From positions 2,294,001 to 2,358,000 of the forward strand of contig JANTQA010000048.1 in assembly GCA_027625915.1 (NCBI GenBank): a DNA stretch of 64,000 nt, read 5' to 3'. Each line of letters opens with the position of its first letter. Position 1 is the stretch's first letter. Of the stretch, positions 61,495-64,000 are shown piece after piece. Position numbers and translations under genes: made by a program. This DNA comes from Anaeramoeba flamelloides. Taxonomy: Eukaryota > Metamonada > Anaeramoebidae. The notes below the pieces were generated by a model. It was given only the letters and a program-made list of their open reading frames with translations, had not been told where the DNA came from and did no database searches.

Positions 61495-62040
61495 AAAAAG
61501 TTTTCCAGACAATGTATCCTAGTTGTAGAGGGTTATTTAACATCCTTTTAAAAGGGTTTTAATGATTTTTAGAAGAAAAAATTTATTTTTAAAATTCCAA
61601 AATTTCAATCATTTTTTCACATTTTTTTTGCTTTTTTTTTTCATTCAATATTTTTCAAAGACCTAATTCTTTGGTCTTTTTTCTTATGACAAGATCCGAT
61701 AAATTACTCGGTAACAATGTGTAATTCTAACTTTATTGAAACAGTGAAAATAATTGTAGAAAAATCATCTTAATTTCTTTTGAGATTGTTTTTGATCCTC
61801 AATTCAAGATCAAAATGAACATCATGTTTTTCACAGTTGTGAATTTAAAAATTTTAATTTTAGCAAATTTTAAAAAGATAATTTATTTATTAGATTTTAT
61901 TTCAGACAGATATCAACAAGTATTCTTTGATATGTATTCTTCAGGTTATATTTTATTTGTTCTTCAAAGCTCAATTATAAAAAATTATTGATATTTGGAA
62001 AAAAAAATTTTTTTAGATACCTGTGACTGAAACAAATTTT
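61495..62040 (-). mobile_element. Family X MITE, inverted diverged copy
   Basis: The ends read TTTTCCAGACAATG at the left and GTGACTGAAACAAATTTTA at the right, matching family X in reverse complement. Internal matches include TTAGAAGAAAAAATTTATTT and TTTGTTCTTCAAAGCTCAAT. It lies directly beside the inverted family Y copy, not inside it. Confidence 0.72.
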
Positions 62041-62413
62041 ATATTGTGAAGTATACTTTTCTTACTTTTCAAAATCTAAAAGTACAAAAAAAAAAAAAAA
62101 TTCAAACAATAAAAAATATCAAAAATCCAAATTAGTGTGATTTTCACTCTTATTTATTTAGAAGTATTACTGATAAACCTTCATGATTTTATTAAGTAAT
62201 TATCATAGAACTAAAAAGAAAGTTAAAATCATTTGTTCAAGTTTGAAAATTTTCAATTAATCTTCGACGATTCTGCAAAAATACATATAAGTATTAATTT
62301 TGTCTAATTTAATTTTTAATTTGAAACTTAATCAAATCTTTGAAAATAAAAATAAATCATTTTTTTTTATTATAATTATTTTTAAAAAATTGTTTGATCT
62401 ACTCATTTATTAT

Positions 62414-62944
62414 TTAATAATCGTAATATCTTAAATAGGTTTTCCAGTCTTTATCAGAAGAAGAAGAATCATAAGAATCTACACAATCTTTATACTTCTC
62501 ATACCAACTCTCGCCATCTTCCTCACTCTCAGAAGTACTTGTTGTGCCAATCACAGAAGAATGCACTTCGGAATCGTAATCATCATCGTAATCATAAGTA
62601 TCATCATCGGAGTCATCATCGGAATCATCATCATCTTGTAATAATTCATTATTGTTCTTTTTTTCCTTTTCTTTTTCCTTTTTCTCTCCCTCTTTTAAAC
62701 ATTTTTCTTTATGGTTTTTCCAATCTTTTCTTTGGCATTCTTTACCACAATAATAAACCTCTTTACAACTGGTACATATTGATAGCTCTTTTGTTTTATT
62801 ACAAACATTGCATTTTCTATAATTTATTGCTTTTTCATTTTTTTCTACATTTTTAATCTTAATTTCATTATCTTTAGAAATAATTGATAATACTTGTCGT
62901 TTCTTCTTTTTAGAGAAATAATCGATTGGTTTAATTCCCCTTTT
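62414..62944 (-). CDS. MYND zinc-finger protein, 3' exon
   Basis: The last exon encodes 176 residues after an AATAG acceptor at 62945-62946; an in-frame TAG just before it shows that upstream exons are needed. The MYND finger is complete: CNVC, CTSC, YYCGKEC, then QRKDWKNHKEKC, giving all eight Cys/His ligands. MYND fingers bind proline-rich motifs in partner proteins and occur in chromatin and signalling factors. The exon starts with a basic part (SKKKKRQ). After the finger come a Lys/Glu run and an acidic tail (DDDDSDDDSDDD, then Ser/Glu/Tyr-rich) ending RYYDY. No catalytic SET domain is in this exon. I could not place the 5' exon or start codon in 62945-64000, so the gene may extend beyond the window. 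Confidence 0.85.
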   Translation of the reverse strand, partial: KRGIKPIDYFSKKKKRQVLSIISKDNEIKIKNVEKNEKAINYRKCNVCNKTKELSICTSCKEVYYCGKECQRKDWKNHKEKCLKEGEKKEKEKEKKNNNELLQDDDDSDDDSDDDTYDYDDDYDSEVHSSVIGTTSTSESEEDGESWYEKYKDCVDSYDSSSSDKDWKTYLRYYDY

Positions 62945-63314
62945 CTATTGTTCATAAATTTCAAATTAAAGAAAAATAAAAATATTTTAAAAGTTTTTAA
63001 TATAAATTTTATATGGATTTTTTTTGTGTAAAATTTGAAAATTACATTTTGAAAAATTATACAAATTCTAAAGGTATGGAAATTGTAGAAATCACTAAAA
63101 TGAATATAAGATTTTTCGAAAATAATAGAATAATTGTCGAAAATACAAAAAGGATTCGAAATGGATTCTAAAGATTTATACTAATTCAAAGATTTACTTT
63201 AATTTTACTGATTGCTCTTTATAAATCAAAATGTTTCTAAAAAAAAACTCAAAAGTTATTACATATTCATCTTCAATGATATCAAAATGATTACTTAAAT
63301 ATCATCTAATTAAA

Positions 63315-63347
<33 letters not shown>

Positions 63348-64000
63348 GTCATTATTTATTGCTAATGTAAATAAGATTGTTTAATTTATCGTTTTGGAAA
63401 TCTAAAATTTATATTACTTGGTCTTGTAAATGTGAAGGGGATCAGAAGAAAAACTCAAAGAACAATTAAAAAAAAAAGATTTAATAGAATAAAAAAAATA
63501 TTTTATTCAAGTAAATAGAGAAAAAATGGAAAATTTCCAAGGCTTAGGAAAAATAAAATATTGGGTTTATTGATCAACAAAAAATAAATAAAAAAAAAAC
63601 ATAAAGAAATTAATCTAAAAAAAGTGGGTTATCATTGTCCAAGATACATAAATATGTGTATATAAGGTATTTCCCAATAAAGTGAGGATGTTGGTTTTTT
63701 TTTACATTTTATAAATAATCATATTTACTAGTGTATCTATTCGTAAATTGGAAAAAGAAATGAAGTGAAAAATTCATAATGATTGAATCAATGACTATGG
63801 TATTTATTTTAAATATGTTCAATCAAAATATTTTCCAAAAAACGAAAAAAAACAATAACACTGATTTTGGAGAAAACAATTTACGACCAATTTCAATAAA
63901 AACAGGAAATATGGAAATGTTATAATTGTTTTTTTAAACAATAAAATGTAGTTATATGTTTTCAATTCTATTTGAAAATTTGACGAGATTAAATCAGTTA
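62945..64000. other. Region upstream of the MYND exon, 5' end unresolved
   Basis: This stretch should contain an intron and, perhaps, the first exon of the MYND gene on the minus strand. A possible donor-like site follows CTTCACATTTACAAGACCAA (minus strand, near 63425), but its phase does not fit the known acceptor. There is a long poly(T) near 63320-63348. Nothing else was recognised. Confidence 0.4.

Larger units (their letters stand above)
59938..62413. other. Spacer with inverted family Y and X copies
   Basis: It starts with 3' flank of the bZIP gene, including a run of TGCTTTGC/TATGAT words (60015-60125). It contains an inverted family Y copy (60943-61490) and an inverted family X copy (61495-62040). 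No gene was recognised. Confidence 0.65.

Overview
This is a very AT-rich nuclear genome segment from a protist. GT-AG introns are everywhere, the standard code fits (TAA and TGA act as stops), spacers are dominated by A/T homopolymers, and proteins carry Asn-, Gln- and Glu/Lys-rich inserts. The long Lys/Glu/Gln tracts recall amoeboid protists such as Anaeramoeba; dictyostelids are another AT-rich comparison. The genus is inference only.

Nine protein genes can be supported, most after joining exons. In order they are: a secreted C39-like cysteine peptidase (7842-8612, +); a dynein light intermediate chain in five exons (13783-19589, +); a secreted S28 serine carboxypeptidase in four exons (23361-29500, -); Mediator subunit MED14 (32005-36891, +); the proteasome assembly chaperone POMP/UMP1 (39899-41023, -); uridine-cytidine kinase in three exons (45363-49586, -); an ARMH3-like armadillo protein (51528-54086, -); a membrane-anchored bZIP factor (58291-59937, +); and the 3' part of a MYND-finger gene (62414-62944, -). 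They form no operon or pathway cluster; the set mixes housekeeping, secretory and regulatory functions.

Introns are bimodal. Most are about 100-600 bases, but three genes each carry one intron of 3.1-4.3 kb. These giant introns, and the long spacers, hold small non-autonomous DNA transposons (MITE-like, fold-back or terminal-inverted-repeat elements) and relics of coding sequence.

The repeats are the most informative part of the window. At least six families can be separated by their terminal repeats and target duplications (TA, TTAA or TAA). Several insertions can be proven because an uninterrupted copy of the target lies elsewhere in the window. The best case is a three-level nest inside the uridine kinase intron, where the element lengths add up to the base. 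A 2.3 kb fold-back at 2886-5180 has a second element inserted at TTAA in one arm, and the other arm preserves the empty site. A modular family of short palindromes fills about 940 bases of the dynein intron and recurs at two other places.

No rRNA, tRNA or CRISPR array was found. No element with a recognisable transposase was found, so the mobile elements here are non-autonomous.
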